A stretch of DNA of 64,000 bases, from assembly GCF_000756655.1 (NCBI RefSeq), contig NZ_ARXU01000010.1, positions 62,001 through 126,000 on the forward strand. The letters run 5' to 3'. The position numbers and the translations under genes were made by a program. The stretch is from Alcanivorax jadensis T9 (GTDB taxonomy: Bacteria > Pseudomonadota > Gammaproteobacteria > Pseudomonadales > Alcanivoracaceae). The notes under the pieces were generated by a model that was not told the origin of the DNA, did not search any database, and saw nothing but the letters and a program-made list of their open reading frames with translations. Each line of letters starts with the position of its first letter. Position 1 is the stretch's first letter. Positions 1 through 8,541 of this stretch are shown in pieces.

Positions 1-2166
1 GCCGGTACGCGGCTTGTTCGGGCGGGCGCCGGCGGGATCGCGGGAGACGATTTCCTGATCGTCAAACACGTTATCCACCTTGGCATACACTTCCATATCG
101 CTGTTCACGTGGTAGGTGGCCACTACATCCGCGACCACATAATCGCTGGTGCGCTTGAATGTCGTTACCTGACCAGGACGATCACAGCTATTGTCGATAC
201 ACATACCCTCGGTGTGGCTGACGGACATCAGCGCAGACCAGGCTGCCGGTTTTTCCAGGCCGAAGGTCAAGCTGGCCAGATGCTCAGGCAGGTAAGGCAG
301 TACATCGCCATCCAGTACGGACAGATCATCCGCATCCTTGGTGATTTCGCCATCGGTGTAGGTATAGGTCAGTCGTACCGGTGCCTGCAAACCGCTGTCA
401 CCTTTCCAGACCACGCTGTTCAGGCCCACTTCCAGACCTCGCACTTCGGATTCACCAAAGCTCTGGGTGCCGGAATCGTTACCATTCGGGCATGGGTTAG
501 CGATAGAGCAGTTCTGAATGGTGTTTTCATAATCACTGTAGAACGCGATCACATCCGCACTGAAATTCTCGTTCCAGTAGCGGAAACCGGTTTCATAGTT
601 GACGCTCTTTTCCGCATCGGTGCCTTTCTGGGAAGAAGCACCTGCCGGCGCAAAGCCCTGATGGACACCGGCCAGTACCGACCAGTTGTCATTGAGCAAC
701 CAGGTAGCACCCAGACCCGCCATCAGTTCTTCGTTACGGTTTTCAGTGCGGGCACTGACAGTGTTACGAGCCGGATCACCCCAGCGCTTGCTCTTGCTCT
801 CCACATTCTCGTAACGCAGAGAGCCGGTGACGATAAAATCACCTACATAAGCATGGTCGATGATCCAGGCAGACATAGCATCGGCATTTTCCAGACGGTT
901 ATCACCGCCGGTGGGCAAGGTGGACGTCTGGTACACCAGGCTGCCATTGGTCTGATCAAAGGTATCAGTGGGCTGGTAGCGGTCCACTTCATCCTGGTGG
1001 TAACGGGCCCCGATAATCAGATCATTGTCCACAGAGCCGGTCTGGAAGCGATGGCTCAGTTCGGTCTGCACGCCCTCAGAAACGTACTCACGATTGTTGT
1101 TCTTGAACACCAGATCTGTGGCATCAGCAGTACCGCGCAGCACCGCCTGCTTGGCGCCACCATTCGCGTTGGCATCCGCCACAAAACCGCCAATGCCCTG
1201 GCCACCGATGCTGGCCAGCTTGTACCAGTTACGGTTGAACTCGTTGCGGTACACCACAGAGTTCAACTGGGTGCTCTCGTCAAACACCAGGGTATGACGC
1301 AGGGATACCGCATCCCGATCATTGTCCATCTGGTCAATGTCACTCATGCCGTAACGACGGTTGGCATCCCGTTCGAAATCCCGGTCGGTCAGGCCCAGAT
1401 AGGTTTCGTCGGACACTTCCGTGGAGTGCTCCAGTTTCAATTCGAGCGACTGCTGGATATCAGCGGTTTCCGGCGCCTGCCAACGCAGCTTGGCGACATA
1501 ATCACGCTTATCGAAACCTGCGTCGCGGTTGGAACGGTCGATGTCCTTGAAGCCCTGAGTGCGTTGCTGGTGCGCTTCCAGCATGAAGCCGAACTGGCCT
1601 TCGGTAGCGCCGTAGTAGGCGTGAGCCCGCTGGGCGCCATCTTCACCACCTTCCACATTCACCATGCCCGAAGCACGGGCAGGAATCGGGGTGGACAGGA
1701 AGTTGATCGCACCACCCACGGTAAAGGGACCATAACGCAGGGTATCGGGGCCTTTCAGCACTTCAACACCGTAGAAACGGCCGGCGCTGGGGAAGTAATA
1801 GGCAGCCGGGGCAGCATAAGGCGCCGGGGCAATCAGCACCCCGTCTTCCATCAGGGAAACCTTGCTGGAACGATCACGACCGGAACCACGGATACCGATG
1901 TTCGGGCGCAGGCCATAACCTTCCTCTTCCTGGAAATAAACGCCGGGCACGTCGCGTAGCATGCGGTGCACATCGGTGTTTTCTTTTTCTTCCAGGTCTT
2001 CGTTGGTGAGCACGTGGGCAGAGCCACTAACACTAAAGGTATTCTGGCGATCCCCCAGAATCTGTACCGGTTTCAGCTCATTGGCTTGGTCAGCAAGAGC
2101 CGGAGCGGCCCCGGTGGCCATGGCGGAGGCGATGGCACAGCAAAGCAAGCGGCGTTGTAAATGCAT
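1..2166 (-). CDS. TonB-dependent outer-membrane receptor, FecA-like (C-terminus outside window)
   Basis: This gene encodes an outer-membrane beta-barrel receptor that would take up a ferric chelate using TonB energy. The frame is open from the ATG at 2166 to the first base of the window (722 codons). It begins with a signal peptide ending near APALA. The plug domain (about residues 45-170) carries DVPGVYFQEEEGYGLRPNIG and APAPYAAPAAYYFP, which resemble the ferric-dicitrate receptor FecA. The remainder is a long aromatic-rich barrel. The last visible residues (NKPRTG) look like the usual approach to the final strand, so only about ten residues are probably missing. A Fur-box-like site lies about 85 bp upstream, consistent with iron repression. 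The substrate is an inference. No FecIR-type genes are adjacent. Confidence 0.9.
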   Translation of the reverse strand, partial: MHLQRRLLCCAIASAMATGAAPALADQANELKPVQILGDRQNTFSVSGSAHVLTNEDLEEKENTDVHRMLRDVPGVYFQEEEGYGLRPNIGIRGSGRDRSSKVSLMEDGVLIAPAPYAAPAAYYFPSAGRFYGVEVLKGPDTLRYGPFTVGGAINFLSTPIPARASGMVNVEGGEDGAQRAHAYYGATEGQFGFMLEAHQQRTQGFKDIDRSNRDAGFDKRDYVAKLRWQAPETADIQQSLELKLEHSTEVSDETYLGLTDRDFERDANRRYGMSDIDQMDNDRDAVSLRHTLVFDESTQLNSVVYRNEFNRNWYKLASIGGQGIGGFVADANANGGAKQAVLRGTADATDLVFKNNNREYVSEGVQTELSHRFQTGSVDNDLIIGARYHQDEVDRYQPTDTFDQTNGSLVYQTSTLPTGGDNRLENADAMSAWIIDHAYVGDFIVTGSLRYENVESKSKRWGDPARNTVSARTENRNEELMAGLGATWLLNDNWSVLAGVHQGFAPAGASSQKGTDAEKSVNYETGFRYWNENFSADVIAFYSDYENTIQNCSIANPCPNGNDSGTQSFGESEVRGLEVGLNSVVWKGDSGLQAPVRLTYTYTDGEITKDADDLSVLDGDVLPYLPEHLASLTFGLEKPAAWSALMSVSHTEGMCIDNSCDRPGQVTTFKRTSDYVVADVVATYHVNSDMEVYAKVDNVFDDQEIVSRDPAGARPNKPRTG

Positions 2167-2250
2167 GGTTTTCTCCTTCCCAACGCAAGTGCAAAAATTG
2201 TAAAGACCGTAAGCGAAGGAAAGATACAGCGAAAAAGAATCAACATCAAT

Positions 2251-2269
2251 CAAATATCATTCTCATTTA
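2251..2269 (-). promoter_or_regulatory. Fur-box-like site upstream of the TonB receptor
   Basis: On the minus strand the sequence reads TAAATGAGAATGATATTTG, close to the Fur consensus built from GATAAT/ATTATC units, with the typical core TGAGAATGAT. It sits about 85 bp upstream of the receptor start. It also overlaps the last codons of the upstream hydantoinase gene, so the promoter region of the receptor begins inside its neighbour. Binding is inferred from the match only. Confidence 0.6.
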
Positions 2270-3813
2270 CACTTCGTATCGCAATAACCTCCTCCACCAG
2301 GTGACGCTACGAGCAAACGATCACCGGCACGGGCGGTAAAGCTGGTTTTCGGTGGCAATAACTCCCCGTTATGACGATTTTCCCCGACCGCCCCAAGCTG
2401 CCCGCCTGCCAGCCCCCAGGGAGCATGGCGACGACGCTCGGTGAGCAGCGTTACCTGGGCATCGCCCAGAAACTCCAGCTCACGGACCAGGCCATCACCG
2501 CCCACAAACTGGCCGTCGCCGCCGCTGCCCCGGCGCACCTGGTAACGGTGTACCCGCAGTGGATAGTGGGATTCCAGGCTTTCGATGGGAGTATTGAGGG
2601 TGTTGGTCATATGACTGTGAACCGCCGACAGCCCCGGACCACGGGCATGGGCACCGGTGCCGCCGGCCATGGTTTCGTAATAGTCCCAGCCATTCTCACC
2701 AGCCGCGCCCATGGCCACATTGTTCATGGTGCCCTGGCTGGCAGCGGGAATCGCCTCTGGCGCCGCCTGGGCCAAAGCCCCCAGCACCACATCCACCACC
2801 CGCGAGCTGGTTTCCACATTGCCGGCAGCCACCGCCGCCGGGCGATTGGCATTCAGCAAAGAACCTTGCGGGGCGGACAAACTGATGGGCCGGAACAGGC
2901 CATCGCAGGCGGGCACATCATCGTCCATCAGACAGCGAAAGCAGTAATAGGCCGCGGCCGCCGCCACCGACAGCGGACAATTGATGTTCCCTGCCACCTG
3001 GTCGGCGGTGCCGGAGAAATCCAGGCGGGCCAGCTCCCCGGCGATGGTCAGGGTGACGGCAATGACGATGTCCTGCTGGCCCTGGCCATCGTCATCCATG
3101 TAATCCTGGAACCGGTAACAGCCATCCGGCAACGCCGCGATACGAGCCCGGGCGCGCTTTTCGCCATAGCGGTTGAGAGCATCAAAGGCGGCGACCAGAT
3201 CCGCTTGCTGATCGGCCAGTTCCGCCAGGCGCCGGGCGCCGGCCTCGCAGGCACTGGCCTGGGCGACAAAGTCGGCGAAGCGGCGACTCTCCACCGGCAG
3301 TGCCCCGCTCTCCTCCAGCCCGGCCAGCTCCCGGCACAAGGGCACCTGCCACTGCCCGCCCCGTTTCAGCCAACTGGGGGCAATAACTATCCCTTCCTGG
3401 TCCAGACGGGTGGACACCGGCATGGAGCCCGGGCTGTGAGCGCCGATATTGGCATGGTGGGCCCGGGTCACGGCAAAACCGATCAGGCTGGCAGCTCCGA
3501 ATACCGGGGCCACGACGGTCACATCCGGCAAGTGGGTGCCCCCCATATACGGATCATTAACCACCAGCAGGTCGCCCGGCTGCCAGTCCCGATCACTGAC
3601 CAGATCCGCCATGGCGTAGGCCATGGACCCCAGATGCACCGGGATATGGGCCGCCTGGGCACACAGCCTGCCCTGTGCATCGAAAATGGCGCAGGAGAAA
3701 TCCAGGCGATCCTTGATATTGGGAGACAGAGCGCTCAGACGCAGTACCGCGCCCATCTCATCACAGACCCCTGACAGGCGATTGGCAAAAATACTGAGCT
3801 GGACAGGATTCAT
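2263..3813 (-). CDS. hyuB: Hydantoinase B / oxoprolinase-family subunit (orphan)
   Basis: This 516-residue protein matches the B subunit of ATP-dependent N-methylhydantoinase/5-oxoprolinase over its full length. The N-terminus (NRLSGVCDEMGAVLRLSALS) and the block LVVNDPYMGGTHLPDVTVVA are hallmarks of the family. HyuB normally works with HyuA, the ATP-binding subunit, to open cyclic amide rings. Here no HyuA is next to it: downstream lies a TonB receptor and upstream is the divergent argD. The ATG at 3813 has no Shine-Dalgarno sequence, and its leader is part of the inverted repeat shared with argD. It may work with a HyuA encoded elsewhere or be a relic. The family call is firm and the substrate unknown. 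Confidence 0.87.
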   Translation of the reverse strand: MNPVQLSIFANRLSGVCDEMGAVLRLSALSPNIKDRLDFSCAIFDAQGRLCAQAAHIPVHLGSMAYAMADLVSDRDWQPGDLLVVNDPYMGGTHLPDVTVVAPVFGAASLIGFAVTRAHHANIGAHSPGSMPVSTRLDQEGIVIAPSWLKRGGQWQVPLCRELAGLEESGALPVESRRFADFVAQASACEAGARRLAELADQQADLVAAFDALNRYGEKRARARIAALPDGCYRFQDYMDDDGQGQQDIVIAVTLTIAGELARLDFSGTADQVAGNINCPLSVAAAAAYYCFRCLMDDDVPACDGLFRPISLSAPQGSLLNANRPAAVAAGNVETSSRVVDVVLGALAQAAPEAIPAASQGTMNNVAMGAAGENGWDYYETMAGGTGAHARGPGLSAVHSHMTNTLNTPIESLESHYPLRVHRYQVRRGSGGDGQFVGGDGLVRELEFLGDAQVTLLTERRRHAPWGLAGGQLGAVGENRHNGELLPPKTSFTARAGDRLLVASPGGGGYCDTKCK

Positions 3814-4053
3814 AACGGCAATTGACAGTTGATAATTGATAGTTGGCAGCTAAAACCTGGTGCACGGGCAGTCTGCCCTTGTTCATTGTGTTGCATCAAC
3901 TATTAACTATTGGCCAATAACTACGCTATTATCGTCGGTTCCGGCAGCCTTGGGCTGCCGTTTTTTGTTTGGGACGCGTACAGACGGTGCTGTGATCAAC
4001 GGTCCGGTGCCCGTTATCAATTCTCCATTATCAATTATCAATTGCCTGTTATG
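3811..4053. repeat. AT-rich inverted-repeat element between hyuB and argD
   Basis: The segment between the two divergent start codons is bounded by inverted arms. CATAACGGCAATTGA (3811-3825) is mirrored, with one extra base, by TCAATTGCCTGTTATG (4038-4053), and both are followed inward by degenerate ATTGATAATTGATA units. The arms include the start codons themselves, so hyuB and argD share nearly the same SD-less leader. A rho-independent terminator lies inside. The layout matches the elements at 7281-7429 and 47195-47374. Confidence 0.6.
3942..3968 (+). terminator. Intrinsic terminator or attenuator upstream of argD
   Basis: The stem CGGCAGCC / GGCTGCCG (3942-3949 and 3953-3960) has a three-base loop and is followed by six T residues on the plus strand. 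No plus-strand gene lies upstream, so the terminator points at argD from about 85 bp away. A weak TTGCAT/TATTAT promoter-like region lies just before it (3891-3932). It could attenuate argD transcription or block stray transcription. Confidence 0.6.
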
Positions 4054-5232
4054 TCGCAATATCTGATTCCCACCTATGCACGGCAGCCTCTGGCGTTTGT
4101 GCGCGGTGAAGGGGTATGGCTCTTTGATGAAGCCGGCCACAAATACATGGATGCCATCTCCGGGATCGGGGTCTGCAACCTGGGCCACTGCCATCCGGCG
4201 GTGACCCGCACCCTGGCCGATCAGGCCGGGCAGCTCATGCATACCTCCAACCTCTACCGGATCCCGACCCAGGAAGCGCTGGCCGAGCGACTGTGCGAAC
4301 TGAGCGGCATGCAGAGTGCGTTCTTCTCCAATTCCGGCGCCGAAGCCAATGAAGCGGCCATCAAGATTGCCCGCTTGTTCGGTCAGCGAAAGGGCGTCAG
4401 CCGCCCCACCGTGGTGGTAATGGAAGGCAGTTTCCATGGCCGCACCATGGCCACCCTGTCCGCCACCGCCAATGCCAAGGTGCAGGAGGGCTTTGGCCCA
4501 CTGCTGGACGGCTTTGTGCGAGTGCCCTTTAACGACCTGGACGCAGTAAGCGCCCTGGCCGACAACCCGGATGTGGTCGCCGTACTGGTGGAACCGGTAC
4601 AGGGCGAAGGCGGTATCAATATTCCCACCAGCGATTACCTGCCTGGCCTGCGGACCCTGTGTGATGAACAGGACTGGCTGCTGATGCTGGACGAGATCCA
4701 GTCCGGTAATGGCCGCACCGGCGATTACTTCGCCTGCCTGGGCGACAAGGTCACCCCGGACGTGCTGACCACCGCCAAGGGCCTGGGCAACGGCTTCCCC
4801 ATCGGTGCCTGCCTGGTGGCCGGCAAGGCCGACGGCGTGTTCGGCCCCGGCAACCACGGTAGCACCTACGGCGGCAACCCGCTGGGCTGCGCCACCGCCC
4901 TGACCGTGGTCAACACGCTCACCGATGACGTGGTGGATGGCGTGGCCGACAAGGGTGCCTGGCTCAAAGAGGCCTTCACCCGGTCTTTTGCCGATCTGCC
5001 TATGATTACCGAAATCCGTCAGCGCGGCCTGATGATGGGAATCCAATTGGATCGCCCTTGCGCCGAGCTGGTCAGCCGGGCCCGGGAAGCCGGATTGCTG
5101 ATCAATGTCACCGCGGCGTCCGTGGTACGTCTGTTGCCGCCCCTGGTGATCAGCCAGACAGAAATGCAGCACCTGGTAGATACCCTCTCCCAGGTCATTC
5201 ATGACTTCGCCAATGAACAGGAGGTCGCATGA
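4051..5232 (+). CDS. argD: Acetylornithine/succinyldiaminopimelate aminotransferase
   Basis: This 393-residue class-III PLP aminotransferase would convert N-acetylglutamate semialdehyde to acetylornithine in arginine synthesis, and perhaps act in lysine synthesis. Family blocks are present: [15 protein letters not shown] near the N-terminus, [42 protein letters not shown], and the PLP lysine in [14 protein letters not shown]. The ATG at 4051 is chosen because the protein starts there in ArgD homologues. A longer frame from 3910 would translate repeat and terminator sequence. No clear ribosome-binding site precedes 4051, which is unusual. The gene overlaps argF by four bases (ATGA), so the two are translationally coupled. 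Confidence 0.95.
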   Translation: MSQYLIPTYARQPLAFVRGEGVWLFDEAGHKYMDAISGIGVCNLGHCHPAVTRTLADQAGQLMHTSNLYRIPTQEALAERLCELSGMQSAFFSNSGAEANEAAIKIARLFGQRKGVSRPTVVVMEGSFHGRTMATLSATANAKVQEGFGPLLDGFVRVPFNDLDAVSALADNPDVVAVLVEPVQGEGGINIPTSDYLPGLRTLCDEQDWLLMLDEIQSGNGRTGDYFACLGDKVTPDVLTTAKGLGNGFPIGACLVAGKADGVFGPGNHGSTYGGNPLGCATALTVVNTLTDDVVDGVADKGAWLKEAFTRSFADLPMITEIRQRGLMMGIQLDRPCAELVSRAREAGLLINVTAASVVRLLPPLVISQTEMQHLVDTLSQVIHDFANEQEVA

Positions 5233-6137
5233 CCCGCCACTTCCTGACGCTCACCGATCTGAGCCGGGACGAGCTGGGCTATCTGATCCAGCGCGCCATT
5301 GAACTGAAAACCATGCTGCGCAATGGCCAAAGCCATACGCCACTGCAGGGCAAGACCCTGGGCATGATCTTCGAGAAATCCTCCACCCGTACACGGGTGT
5401 CCTTTGAAGTGGCGATGACTCACTTCGGCGGCTCCAGCATCTTCCTGTCGCCCCGGGATACCCAGCTCGGTCGTGGTGAGCCCATCGAGGACTCCGCCCG
5501 CGTGCTGTCACGCATGGTGGACGCGGTCATGATCCGCACCTTCGATCATGCCACCGTGGAAACCTTTGCCGAGCATTCGGCAGTGCCGGTGATCAATGCG
5601 CTCACCGACGATTTCCACCCCTGCCAGTTGCTGGCCGACATGCAGACCTTTGTGGAGCATCGCGGCAGCATCCAGGGCAAGAAAGTGGTCTGGGTCGGCG
5701 ACGGCAACAACATGTGTGCCAGCTATATCAATGCCGCCAACCAGTTCGACTTCGAGCTGGTGATCAGCAGCCCCACCAGCTTTGAACCAGACGGAGAACT
5801 GCTCAACCGTTACCCGGAACGGGTTCGTCTGGAAGTAGATGTGAACGAAGCCGTGAAAGGGGCGCATCTGGTGGTCACCGACGTGTGGGCATCCATGGGC
5901 CAGGAAGACGAACAGCAGACCCGTCTCAATGCGTTTGAAGGCTATCAGGTCACCCCGGAACTGATGGACCTGGCCGATCCGGACGCCCTCTTCATGCACT
6001 GCCTGCCCGCCCACCGCGGCGAGGAAGTCAGCCATGAGATGATGGACGACCCGCGCTCAGTGGTGTGGGATGAAGCGGAAAACCGCCTGCATGCCCAGAA
6101 GGCCCTGCTGGAGTTCCTGCTGACAGGTCAGCACTGA
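5229..6137 (+). CDS. argF: Ornithine carbamoyltransferase
   Basis: This 302-residue enzyme makes citrulline from ornithine and carbamoyl phosphate in the cytoplasm. The carbamoyl-phosphate loop is [18 protein letters not shown] near residue 47. The ornithine-side motif [12 protein letters not shown] lies near residue 255, and [14 protein letters not shown] is also present. Length and motifs are normal for the anabolic enzyme. It forms an operon with argD, with start and stop codons overlapping, and an ABC ATPase gene follows about 100 bp downstream on the same strand. Confidence 0.96.
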   Translation: MTRHFLTLTDLSRDELGYLIQRAIELKTMLRNGQSHTPLQGKTLGMIFEKSSTRTRVSFEVAMTHFGGSSIFLSPRDTQLGRGEPIEDSARVLSRMVDAVMIRTFDHATVETFAEHSAVPVINALTDDFHPCQLLADMQTFVEHRGSIQGKKVVWVGDGNNMCASYINAANQFDFELVISSPTSFEPDGELLNRYPERVRLEVDVNEAVKGAHLVVTDVWASMGQEDEQQTRLNAFEGYQVTPELMDLADPDALFMHCLPAHRGEEVSHEMMDDPRSVVWDEAENRLHAQKALLEFLLTGQH

Positions 6138-6237
6138 TACTCACCCGTAAACCGTTGGAGCCTTGCTCCCAAGGCGAATGCTTTCAGGCTTTAGTCCAGC
6201 GAGCCAGACTCCAACATCCCCAGAAGGCGCCAACGCT

Positions 6238-7287
6238 ATGAACCCGCCGCTGCTTACCCTCGACAACCTGGCCTGCGGCTACCATCAGCAGGCCGTGGTG
6301 AAGGATCTGAGCCTGGAACTGGCCGCCGGTGAAATCGCCTGCTTGCTAGGCCCCAGCGGCTGCGGCAAAACCACCACATTGCGCGCCATTGCCGGGCTGG
6401 AACCGGTCACTGGCGGCAGCATTCATATCCAGGGTCGTCAGGTCTCCAGCCGCAGCCGCCAGCTGCCACCGGAAAAACGCGGACTGGGTATGGTGTTCCA
6501 GGAACACGCCCTTTTCCCTCATCTGACTGTGGCCGACAACGTGGCCTTCGGGCTGCGCAAACAACCCCGCGAGCAACAGCGCCAGCGGGTCAGCGAATGC
6601 CTGGACCGGGTGCGCCTGTCTGGCATGGAAGACCGTTACCCCCATGAATTGTCCGGCGGCCAACAACAGCGGGTCGCACTGGCCCGGGCACTGGCACCCC
6701 GCCCCGCCTTGCTGTTGCTGGATGAACCCTTTGCCAGCCTGGACCTGGATCTTCGCCGGGCACTGGCTCGCGAGCTGGGCGACATTCTCCGCCAGGAAAA
6801 CGTCACCGCCCTTCTGGTCACCCACGATCAGGAAGAAGCCTTTGCCCTGGCAGACCGGGTAGGCGTGATGCGCCAGGGCCAACTGGAACAATGGGACACG
6901 CCGTATAACATTTACCACGCACCGGCCAACCGCTTCGTGGCGGAATTCGCCGGCTACGGTTCTTTTCTCCGTGGTGAGGTAGTGGATGACAACACAGTCA
7001 GAACCAGCCTGGGCGAACTCACCGGACGCAGCAATACGACCCTGACACCCGGAGGCAACGTCGATGTCCTGTTACGGCCGGAAGATGTGATCGCCGACGA
7101 AAGCGCACACCTGGCTCTGCCCGTCACCCGCCGCCAGTTCACCGGCGCCACCATTCTCTACCACCTGCGCGTCGGCGCCGCAGAAACCCTGCTCTGCCAG
7201 ACCGACAGCCACACCAATGTGGTGGAAGGCGACGCGCTGCATGTGCGACTGGCGACCAAGCACCTGGTAGCGTTTGAAGCTAATTGA
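6238..7287 (+). CDS. ABC transporter ATP-binding protein, FbpC/PotA-like, without permease neighbours
   Basis: This 349-residue ATPase would energise import of Fe(III) or a related small solute. It shows Walker A GPSGCGKTT (about residue 38), the signature LSGGQQQRVALARALA, Walker B LLLLDEPFASLD, the H-loop LLVTHDQEEAFALADR and a C-terminal TOBE-like region after FAGYGSF. The ATG at 6238 follows AGAAGG at suitable spacing, and the frame extends upstream only from a TTG. Neither a permease nor a binding protein is adjacent, so it must serve a transporter encoded elsewhere. Its TGA stop lies inside the left arm of the repeat at 7281. FbpC-like assignment is by overall similarity, and spermidine-type transport cannot be excluded. 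Confidence 0.85.
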   Translation: MNPPLLTLDNLACGYHQQAVVKDLSLELAAGEIACLLGPSGCGKTTTLRAIAGLEPVTGGSIHIQGRQVSSRSRQLPPEKRGLGMVFQEHALFPHLTVADNVAFGLRKQPREQQRQRVSECLDRVRLSGMEDRYPHELSGGQQQRVALARALAPRPALLLLDEPFASLDLDLRRALARELGDILRQENVTALLVTHDQEEAFALADRVGVMRQGQLEQWDTPYNIYHAPANRFVAEFAGYGSFLRGEVVDDNTVRTSLGELTGRSNTTLTPGGNVDVLLRPEDVIADESAHLALPVTRRQFTGATILYHLRVGAAETLLCQTDSHTNVVEGDALHVRLATKHLVAFEAN

Positions 7288-7429
7288 GAATGGATAATTG
7301 ATAACTGCGCGAAATGGCGTAGTTCAATCATTAAACGCAAGAGGCCGCGTTCCAAGTTTGGGCGCGGCCTCTTGCGTTTCAGAACCAGCAGGCTTTCCCC
7401 GCGAGTTATCAATTATCCATTCTCAATTA
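7281..7429. repeat. Perfect 26-bp inverted repeat enclosing a terminator
   Basis: The arms 7281-7306 and 7404-7429 are exact reverse complements over 26 bp, composed of AATTGAGAATGGATAATTG-like units. They enclose about 97 bp that hold a 17-bp-stem terminator. The left arm contains the stop codon of the ABC ATPase. The right arm ends eight bases before the stop codon of the convergent cyclase, so the element fills the whole intergenic gap. Its layout resembles the element at 3811-4053. Confidence 0.85.
7333..7379. terminator. Bidirectional intrinsic terminator
   Basis: A perfect 17-bp stem (7333-7349 and 7363-7379, AAACGCAAGAGGCCGCG and its complement) has a 13-base loop. It ends in TTT on the plus strand and, by symmetry, on the minus strand. 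It separates the convergent ABC ATPase and diguanylate cyclase genes. Confidence 0.8.
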
Positions 7430-7437
7430 TCAATTCC

Positions 7438-8541
7438 TCACGCCACCCTGCTCTGATTCCGCCCCCCGGACTTCGCCCTGTACAGTCCCTGATCCGCCCG
7501 GTTGAGTAGTTCGTCCACGGTTTCGTCTTCCTGGCAGGCGGCCACGCCGACGGAGAGGCTCACGGCGTTGGGGCCGCCTTCCTGGCCGAAGCTTTCCTCG
7601 CGCCAGCGCTCACGCAGGCGCTCGGCGACCCGCAAGGCACCCTGTTCATTGCTCTGCGGCAGGATCAGCAGGAATTCCTCGCCACCGAGACGGCCGAAAT
7701 AATCCCCGTCACGCATCCCCGCCAGCGCCAGCGCAGAAAAGCGACGCAATACCCGATCCCCCCAATCATGACCATGACGGTCATTGATCTGCTTGAAGTG
7801 ATCCAGATCCACATAGCAGATGGCAAAGGACAGACCCTTACGGGCGAACAGGGCCCGCTGGCGCTCCAGAACTTCCAACAGGTGGCGACGATTGAACAGG
7901 CCGGTCAGGTCATCACGGATCGCCATTTCGCGGACCTGCTCCACCGCACGGGCCAGCTGATGATTCTTGTCGGCCAGGGCATCACGCAGACGGTTAATGC
8001 CACCACCGGTGATCGCAAAGCTTACCGAAATCATGGAGAACACCAGCCACTGCAAAGCCTCCACGGAAAAGCTCAGCTCCACCCAGCGATCATTCATGGC
8101 CAGCCACAACATCATCGCGTAGGCGACACTGGCCAGCATCGCCACGCCGATCATCACCTTGCCGGAAAGCCGGAACGACGCCAGCAACAAACCGGCAAAG
8201 AACAGAGTCACTACACTGAGACGAAACTCATCCACGTAGTAGCCGGAGACCATGAATACCACCATGAAATGCAGCACCATGGGCAGCGACAGGCTGGGCT
8301 CACTGAAACGCAGGGTCCACCCCGTGGCAAGCAGTAACTGGTAGGCAAACAGCGATACCCAGACCACAAACAGCATCAGCAGTCCCTGATCCAGTTCCAC
8401 CGCAAAATAACCGAACTGGAAATACACCACACATAACAAGGTATGCATCGCCATGATCGCCATGGCCGAACGACTGTGTCTTTTTAGCAGCCGCTTTTCG
8501 CTGAGGGTCAACATTTCCGCCTGCCGCAGATCCTGATTCAT
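7438..8541 (-). CDS. Membrane diguanylate cyclase with intact inhibitory site
   Basis: This 367-residue protein has about six hydrophobic segments in residues 25-190 and a C-terminal GGDEF domain that would make cyclic di-GMP from two GTP. The active-site loop is GRLGGEEFLLILP. Five residues before GGEEF lies RDGD, matching the RxxD product-inhibition site. DDLTGLFNRRHLLE and DHFKQINDRHGHDWGD are typical domain blocks. It is the second gene of a pair: its ATG overlaps the stop of the upstream cyclase by ATGA. No EAL domain or known sensor domain is recognisable in the membrane part. Confidence 0.92.
   Translation of the reverse strand: MNQDLRQAEMLTLSEKRLLKRHSRSAMAIMAMHTLLCVVYFQFGYFAVELDQGLLMLFVVWVSLFAYQLLLATGWTLRFSEPSLSLPMVLHFMVVFMVSGYYVDEFRLSVVTLFFAGLLLASFRLSGKVMIGVAMLASVAYAMMLWLAMNDRWVELSFSVEALQWLVFSMISVSFAITGGGINRLRDALADKNHQLARAVEQVREMAIRDDLTGLFNRRHLLEVLERQRALFARKGLSFAICYVDLDHFKQINDRHGHDWGDRVLRRFSALALAGMRDGDYFGRLGGEEFLLILPQSNEQGALRVAERLRERWREESFGQEGGPNAVSLSVGVAACQEDETVDELLNRADQGLYRAKSGGRNQSRVA

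Noticed and set aside
109-1959. Long plus-strand open frame (616 codons)
   Set aside because: It is antisense to the TonB receptor, whose minus-strand translation has clear plug and barrel motifs. The plus-strand protein has no recognisable features.
2371-3774. 467-codon plus-strand frame
   Set aside because: Antisense shadow of hyuB in GC-rich sequence.
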